Origin: Parahaliea mediterranea
GTDB lineage: Bacteria > Pseudomonadota > Gammaproteobacteria > Pseudomonadales > Halieaceae
Assembly (NCBI RefSeq): GCF_003402235.1
Contig: NZ_QEWO01000001.1
Span: forward strand, 744,001-808,000
Length of the DNA stretch: 64,000 bases
Direction: 5' to 3'
Shown here: piece by piece, positions 51,714 through 60,678 of the stretch
Layout: the number at the start of each line of letters is the position of its first letter
Numbering within the stretch: the stretch's first letter is position 1
The notes under the pieces: model-generated
What the model was told of the DNA's origin: nothing
Seen by the model: only the letters and a program-made list of their open reading frames with translations
The model's database searches: none
Made by a program: the position numbers and the translations under genes

Positions 51714-52484
51714 TCAGTCCCAGGCGGCGGTGCCGGTATTCAGCTCGGCGGTGCGCCCGCCATCCACCACCAGCTCTGCGCCGGTAATGTAGGAGGCTTC
51801 GTCGCTGGCCAAAAACAGAATGGCATTGGCGCACTCGGCCGGGTCGCCAATGCGTTTGACCGGGATGGACTTGGCCGTGGCCTCCTGGGATTGTTCATCC
51901 GGCATCAGGGACTGGGTGGGCGGGGTAAGGAAGGCCCCGGGAATCACCGTATTGACCCGCACCTTGCCGCCCCACTCGATGGCCGCGTTGCGCGACAGGC
52001 CCAGCATGGCGGCCTTGGACGCAGAGTAACCCGCGGTACCCACGGAGCCCGCCAGACCGCACACGGAGGACACATTCACCACCGCGCCGTTGTGCTTGGA
52101 CAGCTCGGCGAAGGCTTCGCGCATCAGGAACATGGCGCCGTCCAGTGACACGCTGAAGTTCTGTCGCCAGGCCTTGGTGCTGTGGCTGGCCAGCATGCCC
52201 GGCACCATCAGCACGGCGTTGTTGACCACGATGTCCAGCTTGCCGAAGGCGGCCACGGCCGCTTCCACCAGGCCCTTGACCGCGGCTTCGTCGGAGATGT
52301 CAGTGGCGTGGGCCAGTGCGGTGCCGCCAGCGGCTTCGATGTCATCGACAATGCCTTGCAGCTGTTCCTGGCGGCGCGCCGCCAGCACCACTTTGGCGCC
52401 CTCAGCGGCAAAACGGCGGGCAGTGGCCTCGCCGATACCCTGGCTGGCCCCGGTAATAATGGCTACCTTGTCCTTGAGTCTCAT
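51714..52484 (-). CDS. Short-chain dehydrogenase/reductase
   Basis: A 256-residue SDR: TGASQGIGEATARRFA, HATDISDEAAV, NNAVL in the NNAG place, S in NVSSVCGLAGS, YSASKAAM, and ITGAELVVDGGRTAEL. It heads the minus-strand operon SDR-SnoaL-OYE. It is divergent from the Rieske oxygenase gene over 243 bases. A steroid or terpenoid hydroxyl is a likely substrate, by context only. Confidence 0.92.
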   Translation of the reverse strand: MRLKDKVAIITGASQGIGEATARRFAAEGAKVVLAARRQEQLQGIVDDIEAAGGTALAHATDISDEAAVKGLVEAAVAAFGKLDIVVNNAVLMVPGMLASHSTKAWRQNFSVSLDGAMFLMREAFAELSKHNGAVVNVSSVCGLAGSVGTAGYSASKAAMLGLSRNAAIEWGGKVRVNTVIPGAFLTPPTQSLMPDEQSQEATAKSIPVKRIGDPAECANAILFLASDEASYITGAELVVDGGRTAELNTGTAAWD

Positions 52485-52727
52485 GGCGTTTTCCGGTTTT
52501 TTACGAGTGGATGGAAGTGCCGGAAGCTTAGGCGCCCGCCGCCGCCAGGGTCAATGAATCCGGGCCTTGCGCCGGCGGCGTTTTGACGCTACACGGCCCG
52601 ATTAACAGCCGGAGTATAGCTATTTGCGCGGGTAACGAGGCAGACAGTTTTTGCAAGTCGTTCAAACCGCCGCGGGCCTCGCCTACCCTTTCGCCACTGA
52701 CACATCACAACCCTAGAGGTGAAGACA

Positions 52728-53720
52728 ATGAGCAAACGCATCCCGCTGCCGATGCCCTTCGGCTGGTTCCAGGTGGCCTACTCCCACGAACTGGGCGTGG
52801 CCGAATCCAAGCCCCTGCGCTACTTCGACACCGACCTGGTGATGTTCCGCACCGAAAGCGGCGAGGTAAAGGTGCTGGACGCCTACTGCCCGCACATGGG
52901 CGCCCACCTGGGCTATGGCATTCGCAGCCAGGCCGGGGGCGGCTCGGAGGTGCGCGGCGACTCCATCGTCTGCCCCTTCCACGGCTGGGCCTACAATGGC
53001 GAGGGCAAGTGCACCGACGTGCCCTACGCCAACAACCTGCCGCCCAAGGTGGCGCGCTGCGAAACCGTGATCAAACCCTGGCAGGTGCGCGAGCTGAACC
53101 AGTGCATTTTCGTCTGGTATCACCCCGAGGACGTGGCGCCCACCTTCGAGCCCGAAGTCATCCCCGAGGCAGCGCCAGACAACGAGGAGTGGGGCTCGCT
53201 GAAAATCCACGAGTGGGACATTGCCACCCACACCCAGGAAGTGGGCGAAAACTCGGTGGACGCGGCGCACTTCCTGTACGTGCACGGCACCCAGAACATT
53301 CCGACCCCGGAAATTACCGAGTTTGAGGGCATTCGCCGCCGCAGCCGACTGGTGAGCAAAATGCAGACCCCCCGCGGCGAGATCAAGGGCATCATCGACA
53401 ACGCCAATACCGGCCCGGGCATGGCCGTGGTGCGCTTCAGCGGCATCTGCGACACCGTGCTGATGGCCAACCTGACCCCGGTGGATGAAGAAAACTGCAA
53501 GGCCTTCTACGCCTTCATCCAGAAAAAGGTGAACGGCGAGGAGCCGGTGGGCGGCGTGGCCGATGCCATCGTGGCGGACATCCGCAAGCAGATGGAAGAA
53601 GACCGCATCATCTGGGCGCGCAAGAAGTACTTTGAAAAGCCCATGCTGTGCGATAACGACGGCCCCTTTGCCAAGTTCCGCAAGTGGTACGGGCAGTTCC
53701 TGGTGGATTCCGCCGCCTGA
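52728..53720 (+). CDS. Rieske oxygenase subunit, KshA-like
   Basis: 330 residues of a Rieske-type non-haem iron oxygenase. The [2Fe-2S] ligands are C54, H56 (CPHMGAHLG) and C82, H85 (CPFHGWAYN). The mononuclear iron site lies in NSVDAAHFLYVHGT (bridging D178, ligands H181 and H186). The short length and the VDAAHFLYVHG form match 3-ketosteroid 9-alpha-hydroxylase oxygenase components (KshA); a reductase partner is not in the window. I chose the ATG at 52728 with GAGGTGA upstream. Confidence 0.9.
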   Translation: MSKRIPLPMPFGWFQVAYSHELGVAESKPLRYFDTDLVMFRTESGEVKVLDAYCPHMGAHLGYGIRSQAGGGSEVRGDSIVCPFHGWAYNGEGKCTDVPYANNLPPKVARCETVIKPWQVRELNQCIFVWYHPEDVAPTFEPEVIPEAAPDNEEWGSLKIHEWDIATHTQEVGENSVDAAHFLYVHGTQNIPTPEITEFEGIRRRSRLVSKMQTPRGEIKGIIDNANTGPGMAVVRFSGICDTVLMANLTPVDEENCKAFYAFIQKKVNGEEPVGGVADAIVADIRKQMEEDRIIWARKKYFEKPMLCDNDGPFAKFRKWYGQFLVDSAA

Positions 53721-53761
53721 GGACAGCGAGCAAACTGGCCGGGTTTCGCCCGGCCATAAAA

Positions 53762-53783
53762 AAACCCGCCTTGCGGCGGGTTT
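53762..53783 (+). terminator. Rho-independent terminator of the Rieske gene
   Basis: AAACCCGCC and GGCGGGTTT form a 9-bp stem with a TTGC loop, 41 bases after the stop. A tract of seven A precedes it (on the minus strand a T-run follows), so it may act in both directions. Confidence 0.85.
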
Positions 53784-53900
53784 GAAAGTAACTCGTTGGA
53801 CCTGGATGGGTGTTCCATCGGCGCCTTCAGGGGTTGGCGCCTGTGGCCGGCTTTAACAGCAGCCACAACATTTCGGAGTTGTGCTAACTGTAGTCCCGGC

Positions 53901-53958
53901 ATTGATATATTTCTAATGTATTGTTTTCATGTAACACATGAATTCAATTTATATCAAT
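53901..53958. promoter_or_regulatory. Nested palindromes upstream of the LysR gene
   Basis: ATTGATATA at 53901-53909 is the exact complement of TATATCAAT at 53950-53958. Inside lies TTCATGT-AAC-ACATGAA (53926-53942), a perfect 7-bp palindrome with a three-base spacer. The stretch is strikingly A+T-rich against its surroundings. It is a good candidate operator for the LysR protein just downstream. Confidence 0.6.
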
Positions 53959-53969
53959 GGCCGCCACCC

Positions 53970-54917
53970 ATGGACACCCGCCCCCTGCAGAAGATCGACC
54001 TCAACCTGCTGATCGCCCTGGAGGCCCTGCTGGAGGAGCGCTCGGTATCGCGCGCCGCCCAGCGCCTGCACATCACCCAGCCCGCCATGAGCAAAACCCT
54101 GTCGCGGCTGCGCAGCGTGTTCGGCGACGCCCTGTTCACCCGCAACAGCCGCGGCATCCAGCCCACTCCCCGGGCGCTGGAGCTGGAGCAAACCCTGCCG
54201 GTGCTGCTGGCGGATATCTCGCGGCTGGTTACCGGCAGTGAATTCGACCCCTGGGCCACCACCGGCGAGGTGGTGCTGGCGCTGTCGGAATACGTGGGTG
54301 TCGCGCTGCTGCCGCCGCTGATCCGGCGCCTGCATGAACAGGCCCCGCGGCTGTCCATTCGCACCATCACCCGGGTGGAAAACCAGCTGGAGCAGCTGGC
54401 CAGCGGCAACCTGGACTTTGCCATTCACATTGCCCAGTCCCACTACCCGGCGGAGTTTCGGGTGCACGCGGTGGGCAGCTCGCCCCCGGCCATCCTGGTG
54501 CGAGAGGGCCACCCCCTCACCCACGGCGAAATCACCTGGGAGCGGTTGGCCAGCTACCCGCTGATTCGCCTGTATATTTCCGACCTTGGCCAGGCGGAGC
54601 TGGTGCGCAATTCAGAGACCTTCAACCGCATGCGCAACCCCCACCAGGGCTCGCTGGAAACCTCCCACCTGATGACGGCGCTGGAGGTGCTGCGCGGCAC
54701 CGACTACTTCCTGCCGGGCCCGGCCTACATGCTGCAGAACGAGGCCACCGCCCGGGGCATTGTGGCCCTGCCCACCCCCGAAGGCGCCGACCACAGCATG
54801 AAATACATGCTGGTCATGCACGAGCGCGGCGCCAATTCGCCCCTGCACCAGTGGATGTGGCGGCAGATTGTAGACACCCTGCAATCGCTGGAGCAGGCGG
54901 AAGACGCTGCGGGCTAG
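53970..54917 (+). CDS. LysR-family transcriptional regulator
   Basis: 315 residues. N-terminal winged helix: IDLNLLIALEALLEERSVSRAAQRLHITQPAMSKTLSRLRSVFGDALFTR, then a type 2 periplasmic-binding domain (VVLALSEYVGVALLPPLIRRLHE, ASGNLDFAIHI). It is next to the Rieske/OYE/SDR cluster and probably controls it with an aromatic or steroid-like inducer. I chose the ATG at 53970 (MDTRPLQKIDLN), the usual NodD-like start. Confidence 0.92.
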   Translation: MDTRPLQKIDLNLLIALEALLEERSVSRAAQRLHITQPAMSKTLSRLRSVFGDALFTRNSRGIQPTPRALELEQTLPVLLADISRLVTGSEFDPWATTGEVVLALSEYVGVALLPPLIRRLHEQAPRLSIRTITRVENQLEQLASGNLDFAIHIAQSHYPAEFRVHAVGSSPPAILVREGHPLTHGEITWERLASYPLIRLYISDLGQAELVRNSETFNRMRNPHQGSLETSHLMTALEVLRGTDYFLPGPAYMLQNEATARGIVALPTPEGADHSMKYMLVMHERGANSPLHQWMWRQIVDTLQSLEQAEDAAG

Positions 54918-55025
54918 GGCCATCGCCATCGCGGGGCACCACTGTCGCAGGGCGCCCCTTCCACCGCGGCCCGCCCTGCCCTATGCTAGCGGGCCAGCCG
55001 CCGGCCCCAACCCGCGACAAGGATC

Positions 55026-55838
55026 ATGAGCAGAAGCAAGCGCCGCGACATTCCCCACTTCCAGACTCCCCTCATTGAAACCCACTGCCACCTGGACTAT
55101 CTGGATCAGGAGCAGCTGGAGCACACCCTGGAGCGGGCCCGGGAAGTCGGCGTGGAACGCATAATCACCATCGCAGTGGCGCCAGGCAACCTCGACCGCG
55201 TGTTCCAGCTTGCCCACAGCGCGCCGGATGTGTGGGGCACCCAGGGCATTCACCCCCACGAGGCCGAGGGCTTTGATGACGGCGTGGCCCAGACCATCCA
55301 CGAGCGCGCCGCGGATCCGCGCATCCTGGCGGTGGGGGAAATTGGCCTTGACTACTTCTACGACCACGCCGACCGCGCCGTGCAGCGCCAGGTGTTCGAA
55401 GCCCAGCTGCAGCTGGCGGTGGAGGTGGATTTGCCGGTGGTCATCCACACCCGTGAGGCCGACGAAGACACCCGCGCCATTCTCGCCAACTTCCGCCACA
55501 GCCTGCGCCGGCGCGGTGTCATCCACAGCTTCACCTCGGGCCTGGCGCTGGCGGAATACTGCCTGGGCGAGGGCTTCATGCTCGGCTTCAACGGCATCAC
55601 CACCTTCAACCGCGCCGACAATGTGCGCGAGGTAGTGGCCGCCACGCCCATCAAGCAACTGCTGCTGGAGACCGACTCCCCCTACCTGACCCCGGTGCCC
55701 TACCGGGGCAAGCCCAACGCCCCCTACTACCTGCCCTTCGTGGCGGAAAAGGTTGCCGAGGTGAAGGGCGTGGCAGTGGAAGAACTGCTGCGACAGGCCC
55801 ACGCCAACAGCCTGGCCCTGTTCTTCAACGGCAAATAG
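55026..55838 (+). CDS. TatD-family metal-dependent hydrolase
   Basis: A 270-residue TIM-barrel hydrolase of the TatD/YjjV family. IETHCHLDYL gives the first metal ligands, AVGEIGLDYFYD, VVIHTREADEDT, HSFTSGLALAEYCL, and LLLETDSPYLTPVPYRGKPN the rest. Family members are 3'-5' DNA or RNA nucleases. YRGKPNAPYY is typical. It lies ahead of rapA with a 91-base gap. Confidence 0.92.
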   Translation: MSRSKRRDIPHFQTPLIETHCHLDYLDQEQLEHTLERAREVGVERIITIAVAPGNLDRVFQLAHSAPDVWGTQGIHPHEAEGFDDGVAQTIHERAADPRILAVGEIGLDYFYDHADRAVQRQVFEAQLQLAVEVDLPVVIHTREADEDTRAILANFRHSLRRRGVIHSFTSGLALAEYCLGEGFMLGFNGITTFNRADNVREVVAATPIKQLLLETDSPYLTPVPYRGKPNAPYYLPFVAEKVAEVKGVAVEELLRQAHANSLALFFNGK

Positions 55839-55929
55839 CCAGGCGCCGCACAAACCAGCGCCGTTCGGTGCTAAACTACGCGCCTTTTTCTTCCCGGCCC
55901 GCGCCGCGGCCGTGCATCACAGGAAGTCT

Positions 55930-58692
55930 ATGGAATACCAAATCGGACAGCGCTGGGTCAGCCACGCCGATGCCCAGCTGGGGCTGGGCATCATCGTCGA
56001 GATCGAACAGCGCCGGGTCACCGTGAATTTTCCCGCCGTGGGCGAGGAGCGCACCTACGCCATCGACGGCGCACCCCTCACACGCCTGCGCTTTCAGGAG
56101 GGCGACCATATCTCCACCGTGAACGGGGTGGAACTGGTGGTAAGCCGGGTGGAAGAGCACCAGGGGCTGCTGCTGTACACGGGCCTTGACCACCACGAGG
56201 CCGAGCTGACCGTGTCCGAACTGGAGCTGGACGCCTACGTGCAGCTCACCACGCCCCAGCAACGGCTGCTGAACGGCCACTTCGACAAGAACGACGACTT
56301 TGCCTTGCGGGTCGCCACCTTCGAACACCTGGACCGCCAGCAGCGCTCGCCAGTGAGCGGCCTGATGGGCTCGCGCACCTCCCTGTTGCCGCACCAGGTT
56401 TACATTGCCAACGAAGTTGGCCAGCGCTTTGCCCCGCGCGTGCTGCTGGCCGACGAGGTGGGCCTGGGCAAAACCATCGAAGCCGGCATGATCATGCACC
56501 AGCAGCTGCTGAGCGGCCGCGCCTCGCGGGTGCTGGTGCTGGTGCCGGACACCCTGCTGCACCAGTGGCTGGTGGAAATGCTGCGCCGCTTCAACCTGCA
56601 CTTTGCCCTGTTCGATGCCGAGCGGCTGGCCGAGCTGCCGGTGGACAACCCCTTCGAGGCGGAGCAGCTGGTGCTGTGCAGCACCGGCCTGTTCCACACC
56701 GACCCCGCCTACCGCGAGCAGGTGCTGGCGGCGCCCTGGGACCTGGTAGTGGTGGACGAAGCCCACCACCTCGCCTGGTCGGAACAGGCCCCCAGCGACG
56801 ACTACCTGCTGGTGGAGGCCCTGGCCGAGCGCAGCGCCGGCCTGCTGCTGCTCACCGCCACCCCCGAGCAGGTGGGCCAGGCCAGCCATTTTGCCCGCCT
56901 GCGCCTGCTGGACCCGTCCCGCTTCCACGATTTGGAAACCTTCACCCGCGAAGAGCAGCAGTACCGCCGCTGGAGCGACATGGTGAGCCAGATTGAAGCC
57001 GGCGAGATACCGGGCGACCTGCCCGAGGGGCTGTCTGCCGACACCGCGCCAGAGCAACTCATCGCCCAGATTCTGGATCGCCACGGTACCGGCCGGGTGC
57101 TGTTTCGCAACACCCGGGCCGCCGTCAGCGGCTTCCCCCAGCGCGTGCTGCACCGCCACCCGCTGCCCTTCCCCGAGGAATACCGCTACTCCAGCACCGA
57201 CCTGGAGTCGCGCCTGCACCCGGAGCGGCCCTACCACGACGACAGCTGGCTGAGCTTTGACCCGCGAGTCAACTGGCTGGAGCAGACCCTCAAGCAGCTG
57301 CGCCCGGCCAAGGTGCTGGTGATCTGCGCCAGCGCCACCACCGCCGTGGCCCTGGAGCACCACCTGCACCTGCGCGCCGGCATCCGCTCGGCGGCCTTCT
57401 ACGAAGGGCTGTCGATCATCGAGCGCGACCGCGCCGCCGCCTACTTTGCCGACGAGGTCAATGGCGCCCAGACCCTGGTGTGCTCCGAAATCGGCAGCGA
57501 GGGGCGCAACTTCCAGTTTGCCCACCACCTGATCCTGTTCGACCTGCCCCTGAACCCGGACCTGCTGGAGCAGCGCATCGGCCGCCTCGACCGCATTGGC
57601 CAGCAGCACGACGTGGACATTCACGTGCCCTATCTGGAGGGCAGCGCCCAGCACACCCTGCTGGACTGGTACGAGCGTGGCCTTGGCGCCTTCAGCGAAA
57701 GCTGCTCCGCCGGGCACATGATTTACCAGCGCTTCCGCGAGCCCCTGGAGCAGCAGCTGAATGCCCCCGACGATGCGCTGGCGGCCCTGCTGACAGACAC
57801 CGCGGCATTTACCGCCGAAACCCGCCGCGAACTGCGCGAGGGCCGCGACCGCCTGCTGGAGCGCAACTCCTGCAAGCCGGCCGAGGCGCTGGCGCTGATC
57901 GACAGCATTGTCGAGCATGAAAGTACCGACGTACTGCAAAACTACCTGGAAGCCCTGTGCGAGGCCTTTGGCGTAGACACCGAGTTTCACTCGGAGCATG
58001 CCCTGATACTGCGCCCCTCCGAGCACATGCTGACCGGGCACTTCCCCTACCTGCGCGACGAGGGCACCACCGTCACCTTCGACCGCGACAAGGGCCTGGC
58101 CCGGGAAGACCTGGCCTTCCTCACCTGGGAGCACCCCATGCTGGTGGAGGCCATGGACATGGTGCATTCCACCGAGCTTGGCAACGCCGCCATCGGCACC
58201 ATCAAGCTCAAGGGCATTGCCCCCGGCACCATGATGCTGGAATGTTTGTACACCGTGAATTGCGTAGCGCCAAAGGAGCTGCAGGTAGAGCGCTTCCTGC
58301 CCCTCACCCCCACCCGCCTGCTGGTGGACGCCCGCGGCAAGGACCTGGCCCACCTGGTGCCCCACGCCCGGCTGAACGAACTGGTGGAGCGGGTGAAAAA
58401 GCCCGTGGCCCTGGCCATCATCAAACAGGTGCAAAAGGAAGTGGACGCGAAAATGCTGCAGGCCACCCGCCAGGCCGAATCACGCCTTAAAACCGTGTTG
58501 GCCGACGCCGAGGCCGACATGCGCGCCCAGCTCGGCGCCGAGCGCGAACGCCTGGCGGCCCTCAAGCAGGTAAACCCCTCCATCCGCCAGGAAGAGCTGG
58601 ACCACCTGGACTACCGCATCGAAGAATGCGCCGTACACATCCGCCACGCCAGCCTGCAATTGCAGGCCCTGCGGCTCATCCTCACCACCTGA
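55930..58692 (+). CDS. rapA: RNA polymerase-associated protein RapA
   Basis: A 920-residue Swi2/Snf2 ATPase that recycles RNA polymerase. N-terminal Tudor-like domains (IGQRWVSHADAQLGLGIIVE), Walker A in LLADEVGLGKTIEAGMI, DEAH in VVVDEAHHLAW, LLLTATPEQ, and in the second lobe FEIGSEGRNFQF-type CSEIGSEGRNFQFAHHL and QRIGRLDRIGQ. It is a little shorter than E. coli RapA (968). The ATG at 55930 begins MEYQIGQRW. Confidence 0.95.
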   Translation: MEYQIGQRWVSHADAQLGLGIIVEIEQRRVTVNFPAVGEERTYAIDGAPLTRLRFQEGDHISTVNGVELVVSRVEEHQGLLLYTGLDHHEAELTVSELELDAYVQLTTPQQRLLNGHFDKNDDFALRVATFEHLDRQQRSPVSGLMGSRTSLLPHQVYIANEVGQRFAPRVLLADEVGLGKTIEAGMIMHQQLLSGRASRVLVLVPDTLLHQWLVEMLRRFNLHFALFDAERLAELPVDNPFEAEQLVLCSTGLFHTDPAYREQVLAAPWDLVVVDEAHHLAWSEQAPSDDYLLVEALAERSAGLLLLTATPEQVGQASHFARLRLLDPSRFHDLETFTREEQQYRRWSDMVSQIEAGEIPGDLPEGLSADTAPEQLIAQILDRHGTGRVLFRNTRAAVSGFPQRVLHRHPLPFPEEYRYSSTDLESRLHPERPYHDDSWLSFDPRVNWLEQTLKQLRPAKVLVICASATTAVALEHHLHLRAGIRSAAFYEGLSIIERDRAAAYFADEVNGAQTLVCSEIGSEGRNFQFAHHLILFDLPLNPDLLEQRIGRLDRIGQQHDVDIHVPYLEGSAQHTLLDWYERGLGAFSESCSAGHMIYQRFREPLEQQLNAPDDALAALLTDTAAFTAETRRELREGRDRLLERNSCKPAEALALIDSIVEHESTDVLQNYLEALCEAFGVDTEFHSEHALILRPSEHMLTGHFPYLRDEGTTVTFDRDKGLAREDLAFLTWEHPMLVEAMDMVHSTELGNAAIGTIKLKGIAPGTMMLECLYTVNCVAPKELQVERFLPLTPTRLLVDARGKDLAHLVPHARLNELVERVKKPVALAIIKQVQKEVDAKMLQATRQAESRLKTVLADAEADMRAQLGAERERLAALKQVNPSIRQEELDHLDYRIEECAVHIRHASLQLQALRLILTT

Positions 58693-58694
58693 GC

Positions 58695-58712
58695 CAGGCC
58701 CTGCGGGGCCTG
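58695..58712. terminator. Possible hairpin between convergent rapA and SET genes
   Basis: CAGGCCC (58695-58701) pairs perfectly with GGGCCTG (58706-58712) around a TGCG loop right after the rapA stop. No T-tract follows, so termination would be weak. Confidence 0.4.
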
Positions 58713-58732
58713 ATGCCAACCCCGGCCCTGCC

Positions 58733-59041
58733 TTACTCCGCCCACGCCTCGCCGTAGTCGTGGGTCAGCTCCTCCCCGGCCTTGATGTCGCGCAAACTCA
58801 CCACCGACAGATCGTCGTAGTAGATCACGTTGGGAGACTTGTTGTGGTTGATAAAACGCAGGCGGCAGGTCACATCCACCAGCGTGTCCTCGTCCAGCCA
58901 CAGGGTATAGGGCGTGGGCTCGCGAGTGGGCCGGCTTTGACACACCCCCAGCAACGTGCCCGCCTTGATGTCCACCGCGGCAAACAGGCCCTTGCCATGA
59001 ATGCCGCTGTCGCCGACGCGCAATTGCCGTTTCATCGTCAT
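58733..59041 (-). CDS. Small SET-domain protein
   Basis: About 102 residues. Start MTMKRQLRVGDSGIHGKGLFA is the SET N-terminal part; FINHNKSPNVIYYDD and SLRDIKAGEELTHDYGEAW are the core RFxNHxxxPN and ExxxDYG motifs with the SAM and lysine contacts. SET proteins methylate lysines. Such minimal SET proteins occur in various bacteria with unknown targets. The start at 59041 (or two codons later) follows the fold; the frame extends upstream into AT-rich sequence. Confidence 0.85.
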   Translation of the reverse strand: MTMKRQLRVGDSGIHGKGLFAAVDIKAGTLLGVCQSRPTREPTPYTLWLDEDTLVDVTCRLRFINHNKSPNVIYYDDLSVVSLRDIKAGEELTHDYGEAWAE

Positions 59042-59202
59042 GCTGTGCCTGACCTGCCAAAAGAATGGGCGGCCATTCTTGCACAGGCATGAAAGACCGG
59101 GTAACCGCGCCGGAAAAGATATAACAGAAAAAAATGTGTAAACTGCCAGCGCCCCGCTGCGGCCCCAGCGCTCGCCGGCAAGCCAAGGAATGAGTAGCAC
59201 GC

Positions 59203-60678
59203 GTGATTATCGACCTGGAACAACAAGCACTGGAACACAACGCCCTGCGCGCCGATGTCTGCATCGCCGGGGCCGGGCCCGCCGGCATCGTGCTGGCACT
59301 GGAGTTGGCAAGGGCCCGCCCCGACTGGCACATCGTACTGTGTGAAGCCGGGGGAACCGGCAACGCCACCGAGGCCGAGCGCGACATTTACCGGATGGCC
59401 CTCGGGGAAAAAAGCTACTCGGTGGCGGATATCTGCCGGCGCCGCCGACTGGGGGGGACCACCGCACACTGGGGTGGCTGGAGCAAACCCCTGGACGCCA
59501 CCGACTATGAGGACAACCCCGCCTGGGATGTACCGGCCTGGCCAATCACCCAGGCAGAGGTGCAGCGCTATATGGATAGCGCCCTGGCGTGGACCGAGAT
59601 CACCAGCACCGAGTTCGACCTCTCCCGGGTGCGCGATACCATCGCCCAGCACCTGCTGCCACTGCGTGTCGACGGCCCGATTACCGAACACGCTTTTCGC
59701 TTCAGTCCCCCGACCCGCTTTGGCACCCGCTACTACAACGACATCAACCAGCAGGACAACCTCACCTGCCTGCTGCACGCCAACCTCACGCGGCTGGATC
59801 GCGCAGGCGAGCGCATCACCCAGGCCGAGGTCAAACCGCTGGACGGCGCCGCTGCGCTGATCACCGCCGAACACTTTGTGCTGGCCATGGGCGGCCTGGA
59901 AACCACCCGTCACCTGCTGAACCTGCGCGGTGAGGCCGCCGCTGATGGCGAGGGTATTTTCTCCGACCACCTGGGGCGCTATTTTGCCGACCACTACGGC
60001 CCCCGGGCGGGGAACCTGCTGGCACCGGAGGGCTTGAAGTACCACCGCTTTTCCAACGACGGCCAACCCATCATGCCCGTGCTGACCTTTTCCGCGGACC
60101 ATATCCGTAAAGAACGCCAGCACAATACCTGCATGACGCTGAACGCCAGCAGTGGCGAAGGCTCGGTGCTGCACCAGTACGGGAGCCAGAGCGGCCTCAA
60201 TTTCAAACCGGGCAACTACTGGCAGTACCAGGTACAAATGATTGTTGAGCCGCGCCCGAACCCGCTCAGCCGGATACACCTGACCAACGAGCGCTGCGCC
60301 CTGGGTTTGCGGCGCCTGAAGCTCGACTGGCAGCCTCACCGGGACGATTTCGATTCCGCCTACACGTTCTACCAAACGCTGGGCGGTGAACTGAGTCGTA
60401 CCGGCCTGGGGCGCTTTCAGATTACCCGGCAGAACACCGCCGAACATCAGGCGCGCGCCTCTGGCGCATGCCACCACCTTGGCACCACGCGCATGGCGGC
60501 GCGCCCTGAAGACGGTGTTGTCGACACAGACCTCAAGGTGTTCGGCAGCCAGAACCTGTATGTAGCAAGTTCGTCTGTGTTTCCCCGCTACGGCTACTCC
60601 AACCCGACACTGACCATTGCCGCGCTGTCTGTGCGACTGGCACAACACCTGGCCGGACAGAAGGAGGCGCAGGCATGA
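59203..60678 (+). CDS. GMC-type FAD oxidoreductase
   Basis: A 491-residue FAD enzyme: dinucleotide fold VCIAGAGPAGIVLALELA at the N terminus, LGGTTAHWGGWS (FAD-covering), FVLAMGGLETTRHLLN, and the C-terminal GMC block ACHHLGTTRMAARPEDGVVD with VASSSVFPRYGYSNPTLTIA. The His in HHLG and the Asn in SNPT are the usual active-site pair. GMC enzymes oxidise sugars, alcohols or sterols. There is no signal peptide, but the next gene, overlapping by four bases, has a Tat signal, so they may be co-exported. Confidence 0.9.
   Translation: MIIDLEQQALEHNALRADVCIAGAGPAGIVLALELARARPDWHIVLCEAGGTGNATEAERDIYRMALGEKSYSVADICRRRRLGGTTAHWGGWSKPLDATDYEDNPAWDVPAWPITQAEVQRYMDSALAWTEITSTEFDLSRVRDTIAQHLLPLRVDGPITEHAFRFSPPTRFGTRYYNDINQQDNLTCLLHANLTRLDRAGERITQAEVKPLDGAAALITAEHFVLAMGGLETTRHLLNLRGEAAADGEGIFSDHLGRYFADHYGPRAGNLLAPEGLKYHRFSNDGQPIMPVLTFSADHIRKERQHNTCMTLNASSGEGSVLHQYGSQSGLNFKPGNYWQYQVQMIVEPRPNPLSRIHLTNERCALGLRRLKLDWQPHRDDFDSAYTFYQTLGGELSRTGLGRFQITRQNTAEHQARASGACHHLGTTRMAARPEDGVVDTDLKVFGSQNLYVASSSVFPRYGYSNPTLTIAALSVRLAQHLAGQKEAQA

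Noticed and set aside
55876-58434. Long open frame antisense to rapA
   Set aside because: RapA motifs on the plus strand are complete, and the antisense product has no recognisable domain.
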